Assembly (NCBI GenBank): GCA_902544065.1
Contig: CACCAS010000006.1
Location: forward strand, 1 to 64,000
Direction of reading: 5' to 3'
Length of the DNA: 64,000 bases
Source: an uncultured Pelagibacteraceae bacterium
GTDB lineage: Bacteria; Pseudomonadota; Alphaproteobacteria; Pelagibacterales; AG-422-B15
Part shown: positions 24,538 to 33,268 of the stretch, piece after piece
How the letters are laid out: each line of letters opens with the position of its first letter
Position numbering within the stretch: the first letter of the stretch is position 1
Translations under genes and position numbers: made by a program
Notes under the pieces: model-generated
Seen by the model: the letters and a program-made list of their open reading frames with translations, nothing else
Database searches by the model: none
What the model was told of the DNA's origin: nothing

Positions 24538-24939
24538 GTGCAAATGACTACTGATAAAGACAGAATTGTTGCGTCAATCGAAAGATCTCTAAAGTTTTAT
24601 GAGTATGAACTAACGGTTCCGTTGACTAATTTTATTTTCAGAACGCCACTGCACTGGAACGTAATGCTCATCATTGCGCTTGCAACATTTAAAGATGAGT
24701 ATGTTACTTCTTTTCAAGACATTTGTAAGTCAATACCCTCTAAAGTGGGATCAAAATCTTCAATTCAATCAATTATAGAAAATGGTATTCAGGAAGGTTT
24801 TATATTTAAGGCACCGTTAATAAAAGATATGAGAATTAAATCGCTTACTCTTACAGATAAAGCAAAGAAAGATTTTGAAGCCTGGTTAAAAGCTGACTCT
24901 GAAACTTATACACCACTAGCCTCATCGGCACCGTTTTAA
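24538..24939 (+). CDS. Small winged-helix (MarR/PadR-like) putative transcription regulator
   Basis: The 133-residue protein has the helical layout of a winged-helix regulator: LHWNVMLIIALATFKDEYVT, SFQDICKSIPSKVGSKSSIQ and SIIENGIQEGFIFKAP, then a wing-like LIKDMRIKSLTLTDKAKKDF. Family identity is moderate by eye. Start could be GTG 24538 or ATG 24544 (MTTDKDRIVAS). It lies between the nitronate monooxygenase and the convergent TIGR03084 gene, so it may regulate the neighbouring catabolic genes. Confidence 0.65.
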   Translation: MQMTTDKDRIVASIERSLKFYEYELTVPLTNFIFRTPLHWNVMLIIALATFKDEYVTSFQDICKSIPSKVGSKSSIQSIIENGIQEGFIFKAPLIKDMRIKSLTLTDKAKKDFEAWLKADSETYTPLASSAPF

Positions 24940-24941
24940 AT

Positions 24942-25763
24942 TTATCGAATTACTTTTTTTCTAGTTCCTGGTTCAGGTGGTTTTTCAGCTCCTCCTGCAA
25001 AGCACTGAGCGATAGACATCCATTCATTTGCGACATCTCCCACTAGTTTTAAGTTAACATCTTTTATATTTCGTACTTGGGTAACAACTTGACAAAATTC
25101 TTCAGCTAATCCCTCTATTATATTTTCATTTGCTGCATCATTGAATTCCCAAATCTCTCCCGATGGTGAGGTCAGCTTTAAATATGGAGTATCTTTTGGT
25201 AATGGCTTTTGATGAACTGTGTAACACCACTTAAATGTATTATTTCCGATAATAACGATATTCTTAATTCTATCTTCATTAATACGATCAACGCCAAGTG
25301 TGTCATAAAGTTCTTGCGCGTGTGCCCATGTTTCCATGTGTCTTGCACTTATTGAGGACCGGGCACTCATATCAGGTCCCATCCATTTAACTCTTTTTTT
25401 TGGATCTGCAACAGCAAACCTTGTTGTCATATCTTCATAATAATTTTTCCAGATGTCTAATAATTCTTTTCCTTGCTTACCTTTTGTAATAGTTTCTTCA
25501 AATTGGTTCATAGTTGCTCCTCTGCCTAGCATTTCAAGTGCTGCGTTTGCAAAATTTTTCCACTCCTCGCCGTCTTTTAGTGACAAGTCTGCAGCATGAT
25601 TCCATACATGAAGGTGACCAATTACATTATTAATTGTCCATCCTTTAAATTGAGTTTTTTCATTAAAATCATTGTCTGATAGATTTGACAGTAAATCGTA
25701 TACTGCATTACTTTCTTCGCAGAAATCATAAGCTTGTTGTAAAGATATTTTAGTATCAGTCAT
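24942..25763 (-). CDS. TIGR03084 family metal-binding protein (DinB/MDMPI fold)
   Basis: Starting at ATG 25761-25763 the protein is 273 residues. The N-terminal DinB/maleylpyruvate isomerase-like domain has TQFKGWTINNVIGHLHVWNH, with HxxxH metal ligands, followed by WMGPDMSARSSISARHMETW and AHAQELYDTLG. TIGR03084 proteins are actinobacterial and alphaproteobacterial; their reaction is not established but they occur with acyl-CoA catabolism genes. The ATG overlaps the stop of the enoyl-CoA hydratase gene (ATGA), so the pair is coupled. Confidence 0.88.
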   Translation of the reverse strand: MTDTKISLQQAYDFCEESNAVYDLLSNLSDNDFNEKTQFKGWTINNVIGHLHVWNHAADLSLKDGEEWKNFANAALEMLGRGATMNQFEETITKGKQGKELLDIWKNYYEDMTTRFAVADPKKRVKWMGPDMSARSSISARHMETWAHAQELYDTLGVDRINEDRIKNIVIIGNNTFKWCYTVHQKPLPKDTPYLKLTSPSGEIWEFNDAANENIIEGLAEEFCQVVTQVRNIKDVNLKLVGDVANEWMSIAQCFAGGAEKPPEPGTRKKVIR

Positions 25764-26566
25764 TTTGACCACTTTGGCTTTCTTTTTTCAATAAATGAAG
25801 ATATTCCCTCTTTACCTTCATCACTCAACATTCTCTCAGCAAATCCCTTTGCTGCAAATTCTATCATTTCTTTTCGTGTTAAGTGTCGCGTAGCTAAAAC
25901 AATTTCTTTTGTAACTGCGTTTGCTCCAGGTGCACATTTGAGAACACCTTTCTTTATATCAGACTCTATAACCTTTAAATCATCAGCATCTTTTGCAACA
26001 AAATCAGCTAAACCCATTTCATGTGCTTCTTTTCCAGTGAACCTTGCTGCTGTCAGCATAATTCTTCTAGCTTTTGCAAGGCCAATTCTTTGCGATACAA
26101 ATGGTGCAATTTGCGCGGGAGGAATACCAAGTGTTGTTTCAGTTAAAGCAAATTTACAGTCTTCCGTTACAACAACAATATCACCGGCACATAACATTCC
26201 TAGCCCACCAGCCATGGCAGCTCCTTCAGCCAACATGACTACTGGTTTGGGATATGAGTTAATCATATCAAAAAATAATCCTGTCATTTCACTCGCATGA
26301 TGCACATCTTTCAACCCTTGCTCACCTCCCTGGAAACCTGTTTTAAACATCTTTAAATCACCTCCAGCACAAAATATGCCCCCTTCACCTCTAAGAGTGA
26401 CGCCTCTAACACTCAAATCGTCTCTGACGGCATCAAAAACATTTTTTATGTCTGCGGTAAGTTCTTCTGTAAGAGCATTTCGCTTTTCAGGTTGATTAAA
26501 TGAAATGGTTAACCATTCATCTTCTGATTGTACATTACAAGCTTTGGTATTTGGTAAATCACTCAT
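25760..26566 (-). CDS. Enoyl-CoA hydratase/isomerase family protein
   Basis: The 268-residue crotonase-fold protein has FNQPEKRNALTEEL, GEGGIFCAGGDLKMF (oxyanion-hole loop), EGAAMAGGLGMLCAGDIVV and FALTETTLGIPPAQIAPFV, with Glu in the catalytic region. It would hydrate or isomerise a 2-enoyl-CoA or act on another acyl-CoA. Translationally coupled to TIGR03084 downstream; eight bases after the FAD monooxygenase stop. With the FadD-like synthetase and AtuA further upstream, it fits degradation of a carboxylic acid via CoA esters. Confidence 0.92.
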   Translation of the reverse strand: MSDLPNTKACNVQSEDEWLTISFNQPEKRNALTEELTADIKNVFDAVRDDLSVRGVTLRGEGGIFCAGGDLKMFKTGFQGGEQGLKDVHHASEMTGLFFDMINSYPKPVVMLAEGAAMAGGLGMLCAGDIVVVTEDCKFALTETTLGIPPAQIAPFVSQRIGLAKARRIMLTAARFTGKEAHEMGLADFVAKDADDLKVIESDIKKGVLKCAPGANAVTKEIVLATRHLTRKEMIEFAAKGFAERMLSDEGKEGISSFIEKRKPKWSK

Positions 26567-26573
26567 GCTAAAT

Positions 26574-27701
26574 TTATATCAGTTTTTCTAAAGTATCGTA
26601 ATTATAAATATTCTTGGTTCTTCTCATAGCTATATTTGTATTTTTTAGTAAGTAGTCTCTGACATTTTTTAAAAGAGGGTTAGACAGATGATTAACATAT
26701 CCTTGAAGTGCGGATGAACTTTTTATGTAATTAACTCTTTTTCTTCTAAGGTCATTATATTTCTCTTGTGCCAAGTCATAACTTGGTAATTTTAAAAGTA
26801 GCTTGCCAAGAACAAAAGCATCTTCAAAGGCCATTGCCCCACCCTGCCCTAAAAAAGGCATCATTGGATGAGCAGAATCTCCTAAGAGTGTAATATTACC
26901 TTTTGAAAAATTATTTAATTTATCTCGATCATATAAACCCCATCGAAATACTTTTTCTGAAGATTTAAACAATGAATGTATAAAATCTCCGTAATCAGAT
27001 AAATCGGTTATTAATTGATCGTGAGTACCCTCTTCTCTCCATGACTCGTTATTTTTATAATTATTCTTAATGACTCCTATAAAACTTGTTTCAAGAGAAT
27101 TATTGATAGGATAGCAGACAATATGACTTCTTGGTCCAAGGTAAATGTTTATTCTTTTGCTATCCGACGTACCGATGCCTCTCCATGCAGTATATCCAGT
27201 AAATCTCGGTAAATCATTTTTGATGTAATTTGATCTTACAAAGGATTTAATTCCATCACAGCCAGCAATAAAATCAATACGGTCTTCATTTCCGTTTTGA
27301 AAAAGAAGCTCCTTCTCGTTTTTAATCTCAACTAGCTCATGTGAAAATTCTATTTTTCCACCAAGTGATATATATTTATCTAGCAGATGTTTGATTAATA
27401 TCTTTCTATTTGTAGTGATAAGCTTACCAAATTCACTTACATTAACTTCTCTGATTACTTTACCAACATTGTCTCTCCATACAATATCAATTGGAAGACA
27501 GGATTCTTTTTCAACTTTTTCTAAAATTTCTAGTTCATCTAATAAACGAATAATATTAGGAGAAAGGGAAATGCCAGCACCATGGTTACTTGGACCGTCT
27601 GACTTCTCATATATTGTACAATTTTTTGAATCCTTTGCTAATATGCAGCCTAAAGTAAGGCCAGATATCCCAGCGCCAATGATTCCAATCTTATTTGTCA
27701 T
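26574..27701 (-). CDS. FAD-dependent monooxygenase (PHBH/UbiH group A)
   Basis: A 375-residue flavoprotein hydroxylase with the Rossmann dinucleotide motif IGIIGAGISGLTLGCILA at residues 4-21, FIAGCDGIKSFVR (DG fingerprint) and LLGDSAHPMMPFLGQGGAMA (GD motif binding FAD ribityl). Members hydroxylate aromatic or quinone-like substrates with NAD(P)H and oxygen. The start overlaps the thiamine pyrophosphokinase stop by four bases. Its association with enoyl-CoA hydratase and TIGR03084 suggests a catabolic step; substrate unknown. Confidence 0.9.
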   Translation of the reverse strand: MTNKIGIIGAGISGLTLGCILAKDSKNCTIYEKSDGPSNHGAGISLSPNIIRLLDELEILEKVEKESCLPIDIVWRDNVGKVIREVNVSEFGKLITTNRKILIKHLLDKYISLGGKIEFSHELVEIKNEKELLFQNGNEDRIDFIAGCDGIKSFVRSNYIKNDLPRFTGYTAWRGIGTSDSKRINIYLGPRSHIVCYPINNSLETSFIGVIKNNYKNNESWREEGTHDQLITDLSDYGDFIHSLFKSSEKVFRWGLYDRDKLNNFSKGNITLLGDSAHPMMPFLGQGGAMAFEDAFVLGKLLLKLPSYDLAQEKYNDLRRKRVNYIKSSSALQGYVNHLSNPLLKNVRDYLLKNTNIAMRRTKNIYNYDTLEKLI

Positions 27702-28312
27702 TCTGTCTCAATAAATAAAATTAGTTTTTCCTCTGATTTAATCAAACATTTATCAGAAATAATTCGATTACTTATACCATGAGAAAATGAATTTAGTTTT
27801 TGATCAGATAAATTATATTCAAGGCCTGATGTTGTAATTTTATTATCAGAAATCAAAGAGATCATAGATAAATTTCTGTATTTTTTTTCTAAAATTTCTT
27901 TACTTCCATTAACAAACAATATCTGAAAGAAATTTGTAACTATTTCAATATTAAAAATATCTGAATATTGTTGCGCAATCATAATGTTGGCTAAGTTATG
28001 GTCGTCTCTTTCGCCTGTTGCACCAATTATGTAAATATTTTTAATATTTTGAACAATGCAGTAATCAAGTGACTTCTCAAGATCAGTTTTATTTTGATTT
28101 TCCTCATTCACTATAGTGCTATTAGGACTAGCTGTATTAATTTCTACTGTATCCAAGTCACCAATAATGACATCTGGTTCAACATCTAATTCTCTGAAGA
28201 AACTTAAATTTGAATCAACACAAATTCTTAGAGTATTTTGTACAATGAGTTGCTTTGCATAATTTGAAACAGGTTTTTCACCGTTTGCAACTAAGACAGC
28301 TGATTCACTCAA
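27698..28312 (-). CDS. Thiamine pyrophosphokinase
   Basis: The 204-residue protein shows the TPK catalytic domain: ICVDSNLSFF, PDVIIGDLDTVE, NQNKTDLEKSLDYC and IIGATGERDDHNLANI, followed by a short beta-rich thiamine-binding half (SHGISNRII). It transfers pyrophosphate from ATP to thiamine, giving thiamine diphosphate. Start codon is TTG, 11 bases after the binding-protein stop. Position inside a transporter and catabolism operon is odd; in related genomes TPK sits beside thiamine transporters, so the binding protein neighbours deserve a look, although they are of the Liv type. Confidence 0.85.
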   Translation of the reverse strand: MSESAVLVANGEKPVSNYAKQLIVQNTLRICVDSNLSFFRELDVEPDVIIGDLDTVEINTASPNSTIVNEENQNKTDLEKSLDYCIVQNIKNIYIIGATGERDDHNLANIMIAQQYSDIFNIEIVTNFFQILFVNGSKEILEKKYRNLSMISLISDNKITTSGLEYNLSDQKLNSFSHGISNRIISDKCLIKSEEKLILFIETE

Positions 28313-28323
28313 AATTATAGCAC

Positions 28324-29496
28324 TCAGTAATTGATTGGGCCTGAGATTACTTTGAACCTCTCGTCTTGAACCTGGAAAAAATATGAAATATTACTTCCTT
28401 GTCTTTTATTTTCATTAAACGTCACTGATCCAAGTTTTAATGGATCTTCAAAATCTTCTAATGTCTCCAACGCAGCGATAAAGGACTCAACAGTTAAGTC
28501 TTGGCCAGCTCTTTTTATGCCCTCAACGACCATATCAGCAAAAATGTATCCATAAATCGCCCCTGTGTTTGGCTCAGTGCCATATAATGAATTGAATGAG
28601 TCCCACCATGCTCTCTCATCACTATTGGCTGTATCATAATATGGAAAGACGAGAGAATTTAAACAGTATAAGCCGTTCATGACGCCATTTGGCTGTTCTG
28701 CAACGACCGTATAGTAACTTGCTGAAGTAGCCACAAAATCTACATCCGTCCAATTAATTTCTTTTGACTTCATGAAAGGCAGTATGGTCGTTCGCACTAT
28801 CGTGCCCATAGCAACCAAATCACAACCTGCATTTGATAGTTTCTTAATTTGAGCGGTGAAATCAGTATCAGTTGGCTTTGCAGAAGCGCTTTCAACAATT
28901 GTCATTCCCATTGCCTTAACTTGATCGTAGGCAGCATCTACGATCTCTTGTCCAAAATCTGTATCCTCATAAAGTATGCATACAGACTCACGATTATTAT
29001 TTTCAACCAAATACTTAATACCTGTTCTAATTTGATCATAATAAGTTGAACCAGATGTAAATTTTAATCGATCAAAAGGATCAAACATTGATCGTGCAGC
29101 CGTAAGCGGAAATAAGTTAGGAACGTTCATCGCTAATTGATCAGTCATCACAGCATTATTCATGGGTGTGCCCAATGATCCCATCATAAATGCAATTTTA
29201 TCTTTTCTGAGTAACTTATTGGCAGCTTGCACTGCTCTTGGCACAGTATATTGGTGGTCTTCAACAATAAATTTAATTGTTCTACCAAACGCTCCGCCGT
29301 TTTCATTGAATTCATTAAAACGCATGTTGGCACCATCGACACTTTGCTTTCCAATCATTGATGCGGGACCACTTATGTCTGTATGCATACCAATGAGTAT
29401 CTGATCAGAACTGATCCCTTGATCAGCTAATAATTCATTAGATAAAAAAATAAATAAAAAGACCGATGAAAGAGTCTTTAAAATTTTAGTATTCAT
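28324..29496 (-). CDS. Liv-type ABC transporter substrate-binding protein (copy 2)
   Basis: The 390-residue periplasmic-binding protein has a signal peptide (residues 1-24, ending LLADQ) and the LivK/Leu-Ile-Val-BP-like fold: ILIGMHTDISGPASMIGKQS, MRFNEFNENGGAFGRTIKFI, VPRAVQAANKLL and MMGSLGTPMNNAVMTDQL. It is a paralogue of the gene at 29486, with the same GISGPxS and VPRAVQAANKL motifs. The ATG overlaps the stop of that gene by 11 bases. The ligand is not predictable; the SLGTPMNNA and ADQGVSNN-type regions are of the ABC-type aromatic/carboxylic acid group rather than classic amino acids, which is inference. Confidence 0.9.
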   Translation of the reverse strand: MNTKILKTLSSVFLFIFLSNELLADQGISSDQILIGMHTDISGPASMIGKQSVDGANMRFNEFNENGGAFGRTIKFIVEDHQYTVPRAVQAANKLLRKDKIAFMMGSLGTPMNNAVMTDQLAMNVPNLFPLTAARSMFDPFDRLKFTSGSTYYDQIRTGIKYLVENNNRESVCILYEDTDFGQEIVDAAYDQVKAMGMTIVESASAKPTDTDFTAQIKKLSNAGCDLVAMGTIVRTTILPFMKSKEINWTDVDFVATSASYYTVVAEQPNGVMNGLYCLNSLVFPYYDTANSDERAWWDSFNSLYGTEPNTGAIYGYIFADMVVEGIKRAGQDLTVESFIAALETLEDFEDPLKLGSVTFNENKRQGSNISYFFQVQDERFKVISGPINY

Positions 29497-30646
29497 ATTT
29501 CATACTGTCGGCACGAACAAACCTACCACCTTCTACAACAAATAAATATGCGTCACTTGAACCCAAATGTTTGTCCGGACCCCAAGATAAAGTTGACTCA
29601 CCAAAAGGCATCTCATAATTATCAATTGACTCTAATCCTCTCGTGAAAGAGTCTACATTCAAATCACTTCCAGCAATTTCAATCGCCTTCGCAGTAATAT
29701 CTGCATACATATATCCGTAAGCTGATCCAATATTAGGGCTGTTTCCGTAAATACCTTCATATTTATCTATCCAATTACAAACCCATTCATCACAATTTTC
29801 TCTGCTTGGTGTATCAAATTGAGCAAATGTATAAAAGCCATCGGTAACTCCATCAGGTTGACTTGCAATTACCGGGTGAAAACTTGCTACCTGACCAAAA
29901 AATAAAGCGTCCCAGCCCATTTGCCTAGCTTTTGTATAAGCTAATATCGTATCCTTTACGATAGTGCCCACAGCAACAGCTTCACAGTCAGCATTTTTAA
30001 GTTTTGTTATCTGTGCAGTCAAATCAGTATCGGTTGGTTTGTTTGTAGTTTTTTCATGCAAAGACATATTCATTTCTTCCAACTGATCCACTACTCCATC
30101 ATATGTCTCTTGTCCAAAATCGTTATCTTGATAAAGAACGCAAATTTTATTCTTCTTTTTAACCTCTACAGCCCACTTAACTCCAGATCTTATTTGATCG
30201 TAATACGTTGATAAAGCACCAAATTTTAATTTGTGAAATGGTTCTGCCATTGAACGCGCAGACGACAATGGAAATAAGTTGGGTATATTTTTTTGTTCTT
30301 GAAGTTGAAACACTGCATTGTTCATGGGTGTGCCCAAGCTTGCTAACATTAAAAATATTTTATCTTTATTAATTAACTTGTTTGCCGCTTGAACTGCTCT
30401 TGGAACTTGATATTGATGATCTTCAGCTACAAGCTTTAAAGTTCTACCATTAATTCCACCAGCCTTATTGATTTCATCAATTCTCATCTTAGCACCTTCT
30501 ACAGAATATTTTCCAAATGATGAGACGGGACCACTAATATCCGTATGCATGCCAAGCATGATCTCATTATTGCTAACACCTTGATCAGCAAAGCTTGAGG
30601 ATGAGTAAATAAGTAAGATTGAAACAAAAGTTAATAATTTTTTCAT
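29486..30646 (-). CDS. Liv-type ABC transporter substrate-binding protein (copy 1)
   Basis: The 386-residue protein has a signal peptide (MKKLLTFVSILLIYSSSSFA) and the same binding-protein fold as the next gene: IMLGMHTDISGPVSSFGKYS, MRIDEINKAGGINGRTLKLV, VPRAVQAANKLINKDKIF and SLGTPMNNAVFQLQ. The two copies are clearly paralogous throughout, so a tandem duplication is likely, with specificity diverged between them. They follow the FadD-type gene by 50 bases and precede TPK. The permeases that should serve them, LivHMG, are on the other strand at 15120-17832. Confidence 0.92.
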   Translation of the reverse strand: MKKLLTFVSILLIYSSSSFADQGVSNNEIMLGMHTDISGPVSSFGKYSVEGAKMRIDEINKAGGINGRTLKLVAEDHQYQVPRAVQAANKLINKDKIFLMLASLGTPMNNAVFQLQEQKNIPNLFPLSSARSMAEPFHKLKFGALSTYYDQIRSGVKWAVEVKKKNKICVLYQDNDFGQETYDGVVDQLEEMNMSLHEKTTNKPTDTDLTAQITKLKNADCEAVAVGTIVKDTILAYTKARQMGWDALFFGQVASFHPVIASQPDGVTDGFYTFAQFDTPSRENCDEWVCNWIDKYEGIYGNSPNIGSAYGYMYADITAKAIEIAGSDLNVDSFTRGLESIDNYEMPFGESTLSWGPDKHLGSSDAYLFVVEGGRFVRADSMKYEY

Positions 30647-30696
30647 AAACTACCCCTATAATTGTGAAGAAATACTAATGAGATCGTAGCTGAAAA

Positions 30697-32520
30697 TCAA
30701 GCAGATTGATACATTTGATCAATTACAGAACTGTACTTATCATTAATGAATTTGCGTTTTAATTTCATTGTTGGCGTAAGCTCATCATCCTCAGCTGTTA
30801 GCTGGGTATCAATAAGTGAGAATTTCTTGATCTGCTCTACATTGGCAAATTTTTTATTCACTGAAGATACTTCATTATCAATGAGTTCAACAATATCCTT
30901 TGATTTACATAAACTTTCAAAGTTTGAAAAAGGAATATCATTATCTTGAGCATGCTTAACTACATTCTCTTCATCGATCATGATTAAGCAAGATAGGAAT
31001 TTTCTTTTATCACCTATTACAACTGCATCTGAAATAAAAGGGCTGAACTTTAATTGGTTTTCAAGTTCAGAAGGTGAAATATTTTTTCCACCCGCAGTTA
31101 TGATTATATCTTTTTTCCTGTCAGTTATTTTGAGATAACCATAATTATCAATTTCACCAACGTCTCCTGTATGCAGCCATCCATCGGATAACGTTTCGCT
31201 AGTTTGTTCTGGTTTATTTAAGTATCCGTGAAATACGCCGGGACCCTTAAATAAAATTTCACCATCTTTTGCAATCCTTACTTCAGAGCCATTTACTGCT
31301 CTACCAACAAAGCCAACTTTAATCTGCCTATCATAAAAAATAGTTCCAAGTCCTGCAGTTTCAGTCATGCCCCACCCTTCTCTTAGATCAATGCCTAATG
31401 ACAAGTACCAACTAATTAAATCTGGCGAGATAGGTGCGGCGCCACTAAAAGCAAATCTGCAGTCGTTTAAACCTAATAATTTTTTAATATTTTTTAAAAC
31501 AAACTGGTTGCATATAAAGAACGATAAACTTAAGAACAATGGAGGCTTTTCTCCATTTAATAAATAATCTTTATGACGACTTCCTACTTTAATAGATAAC
31601 TCATAAAATAATTTTCCAAAATAGGTGGCATCTTTCATCAATATGATAATCGAGGAATAAAATTTCTCCCAAATTCTTGGAACTGCAATAAACACCGCTG
31701 GCGATACTTCACGTATATTTTCTGGAACTGTTTCTATGCTCTCGGCAAAATTTACAACAGACCCATATAGCAGAGGGCCCATTACCGAAACTGATCTTTC
31801 TAAAATATGGCAAAGAGGTAAAAATGATAGTTGGTTTTCACCTTCAGCTGTTCCAAAGACTTCCTTAGAGGCTCTAATATTGTAAAGAATATTTTGATTT
31901 GAAATCATGGCGCCCTTTGGTGGACCTGTAGTACCTGATGTGTAAACTAATATTGCAATGTCTTCAGGCTCAACCTGGTTCATGAGATCAGTCCACAGAT
32001 CAGGTTTTTTTGCGTGTAATTCCGCTCCAATACTTATGAAATCATCATAACTCATGACTTGTGAGTCAGTAAAGTTATGCAACCCCTCCATATCGTAAAC
32101 AATAATTTTTTCAAGCGTTGGGCACTCAGACCGAACCTCTAAAATTTTGTCTAGCTGTTCTTCATTTTCGGCAAAATAAAATTTTGTTTTGGAGTCATTG
32201 ACTAAGTATTTTATCTGCGCCGCTGAATCAGTTGTATAGACTCCGCTTGATATGCCACCAGATCCGATAGCTCCCATATCTGTATAAAGCCATTCAGGAT
32301 TACCCTCACTCGCAATAGATACTACTTCCCCTTTTTTCAATCCGAGAGAGTGCAAAGCAAGTCCCGTATTTCGGGCTTGTAATCCATACTTTTCCCAAGA
32401 AATAGTCTGCCAAATACCTAAATCTTTTTCTCGCATCGCCGTTTTTTGGTGACGCCTCTTTACAGAGTCCCAAAATAATTGCGGTATGGTTTCTATCTCC
32501 ACATTTTTTTCTTTTTCCAA
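30697..32520 (-). CDS. AMP-dependent acyl-CoA synthetase (long-chain FadD-like)
   Basis: The 607-residue ANL enzyme has the P-loop VYTSGTTGPPKGAM, GWGMTETAGLGT, HTGDVGEIDNYGYLKITDRK and DIIITAGGKNISPSE. It activates carboxylic acids to acyl-CoA using ATP. It starts inside livF by 28 bases, so it is coupled with the transporter ATPase. FadD-type synthetases embedded in Liv-like transporter operons are known in alphaproteobacteria and usually imply that the imported ligand is a carboxylic acid activated on entry. Confidence 0.93.
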   Translation of the reverse strand: MEKEKNVEIETIPQLFWDSVKRRHQKTAMREKDLGIWQTISWEKYGLQARNTGLALHSLGLKKGEVVSIASEGNPEWLYTDMGAIGSGGISSGVYTTDSAAQIKYLVNDSKTKFYFAENEEQLDKILEVRSECPTLEKIIVYDMEGLHNFTDSQVMSYDDFISIGAELHAKKPDLWTDLMNQVEPEDIAILVYTSGTTGPPKGAMISNQNILYNIRASKEVFGTAEGENQLSFLPLCHILERSVSVMGPLLYGSVVNFAESIETVPENIREVSPAVFIAVPRIWEKFYSSIIILMKDATYFGKLFYELSIKVGSRHKDYLLNGEKPPLFLSLSFFICNQFVLKNIKKLLGLNDCRFAFSGAAPISPDLISWYLSLGIDLREGWGMTETAGLGTIFYDRQIKVGFVGRAVNGSEVRIAKDGEILFKGPGVFHGYLNKPEQTSETLSDGWLHTGDVGEIDNYGYLKITDRKKDIIITAGGKNISPSELENQLKFSPFISDAVVIGDKRKFLSCLIMIDEENVVKHAQDNDIPFSNFESLCKSKDIVELIDNEVSSVNKKFANVEQIKKFSLIDTQLTAEDDELTPTMKLKRKFINDKYSSVIDQMYQSA

Positions 32521-33266
32521 CGTCTTTCCCCTCTTATTCCTTCATCTTGTTGGCCAAGATAAAATTCTTTAATATCTTCTTTTTCGAGCAATTCTTTACT
32601 ATTGCCTTCCATGACTATTCTTCCCAACTCTAAAACGTAACCAAAATCAGAGTTGCTTAATGCAATATTCGCATTTTGTTCAACCAGTAATATTGTAGTT
32701 TTCAATTCTTTATTGATCCTGATTATAATTTCAAAAATTTCTTTAACAAGTTTTGGTGACAAACCTAATGAAGGTTCATCTAAAAGCATAATTTCTGGCT
32801 TACTCATTAATGCTCGACTAATGCAAAGCATTTGCTGTTCGCCGCCAGAAAGTAATCCAGCAGGCTGATTTTTTCTTTCCTTAAGAATGGGGAAGTAATC
32901 ATACACCTGCTCTATGTCTTTCTGTATACCTTTTCTATCACTTCTAGTGTAGGCGCCCATTTCAAGGTTTTCTAAAACTGAGCAGTATGGGAATACTTCT
33001 CTTCCTTCAGGTGCATGGCTCATGCCTAATCGAAGTATCTTATCAGGATCTTTTTTTTGTATTTCACTTCCACTCAAAAATACTTTTCCCTTTCTAGGAT
33101 CTATGGCACCTGAAATTGTCTTTAAAATAGTCGTCTTACCTGCTCCGTTTGAACCTAATATTGTTACGATTGATCCCTCTTGAACTTGAAAACTAACACC
33201 CCTGATTGCCATAATAGGTCCATAAAAAGTTTCAATATTTTCTACATTTAGCAAAGGTTCTGACAT
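32493..33266 (-). CDS. livF: Branched-chain amino acid-type ABC transporter ATP-binding protein LivF
   Basis: From ATG 33264-33266 the protein is 257 residues: MSEPLLNVENIETFYGP, Walker A ILGSNGAGKTT, Q-loop MSHAPEGREVFPY, signature LSGGEQQML, Walker B IMLLDEPSLGLSP and VEQNANIAL. The tail ERRWKKKKMWR is basic. The start is three bases beyond the AtuA stop, and its 3' end overlaps the acyl-CoA synthetase gene by 28 bases. It is the likely second ATPase for LivHMG at 15120-17832. Confidence 0.93.
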   Translation of the reverse strand: MSEPLLNVENIETFYGPIMAIRGVSFQVQEGSIVTILGSNGAGKTTILKTISGAIDPRKGKVFLSGSEIQKKDPDKILRLGMSHAPEGREVFPYCSVLENLEMGAYTRSDRKGIQKDIEQVYDYFPILKERKNQPAGLLSGGEQQMLCISRALMSKPEIMLLDEPSLGLSPKLVKEIFEIIIRINKELKTTILLVEQNANIALSNSDFGYVLELGRIVMEGNSKELLEKEDIKEFYLGQQDEGIRGERRWKKKKMWR

Positions 33267-33268
33267 TA

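Noticed and set aside
25764-25772. TIGR03084 start at GTG 25772
   Set aside because: The ATG at 25763 forms the typical ATGA overlap with the upstream gene and agrees with the family start.
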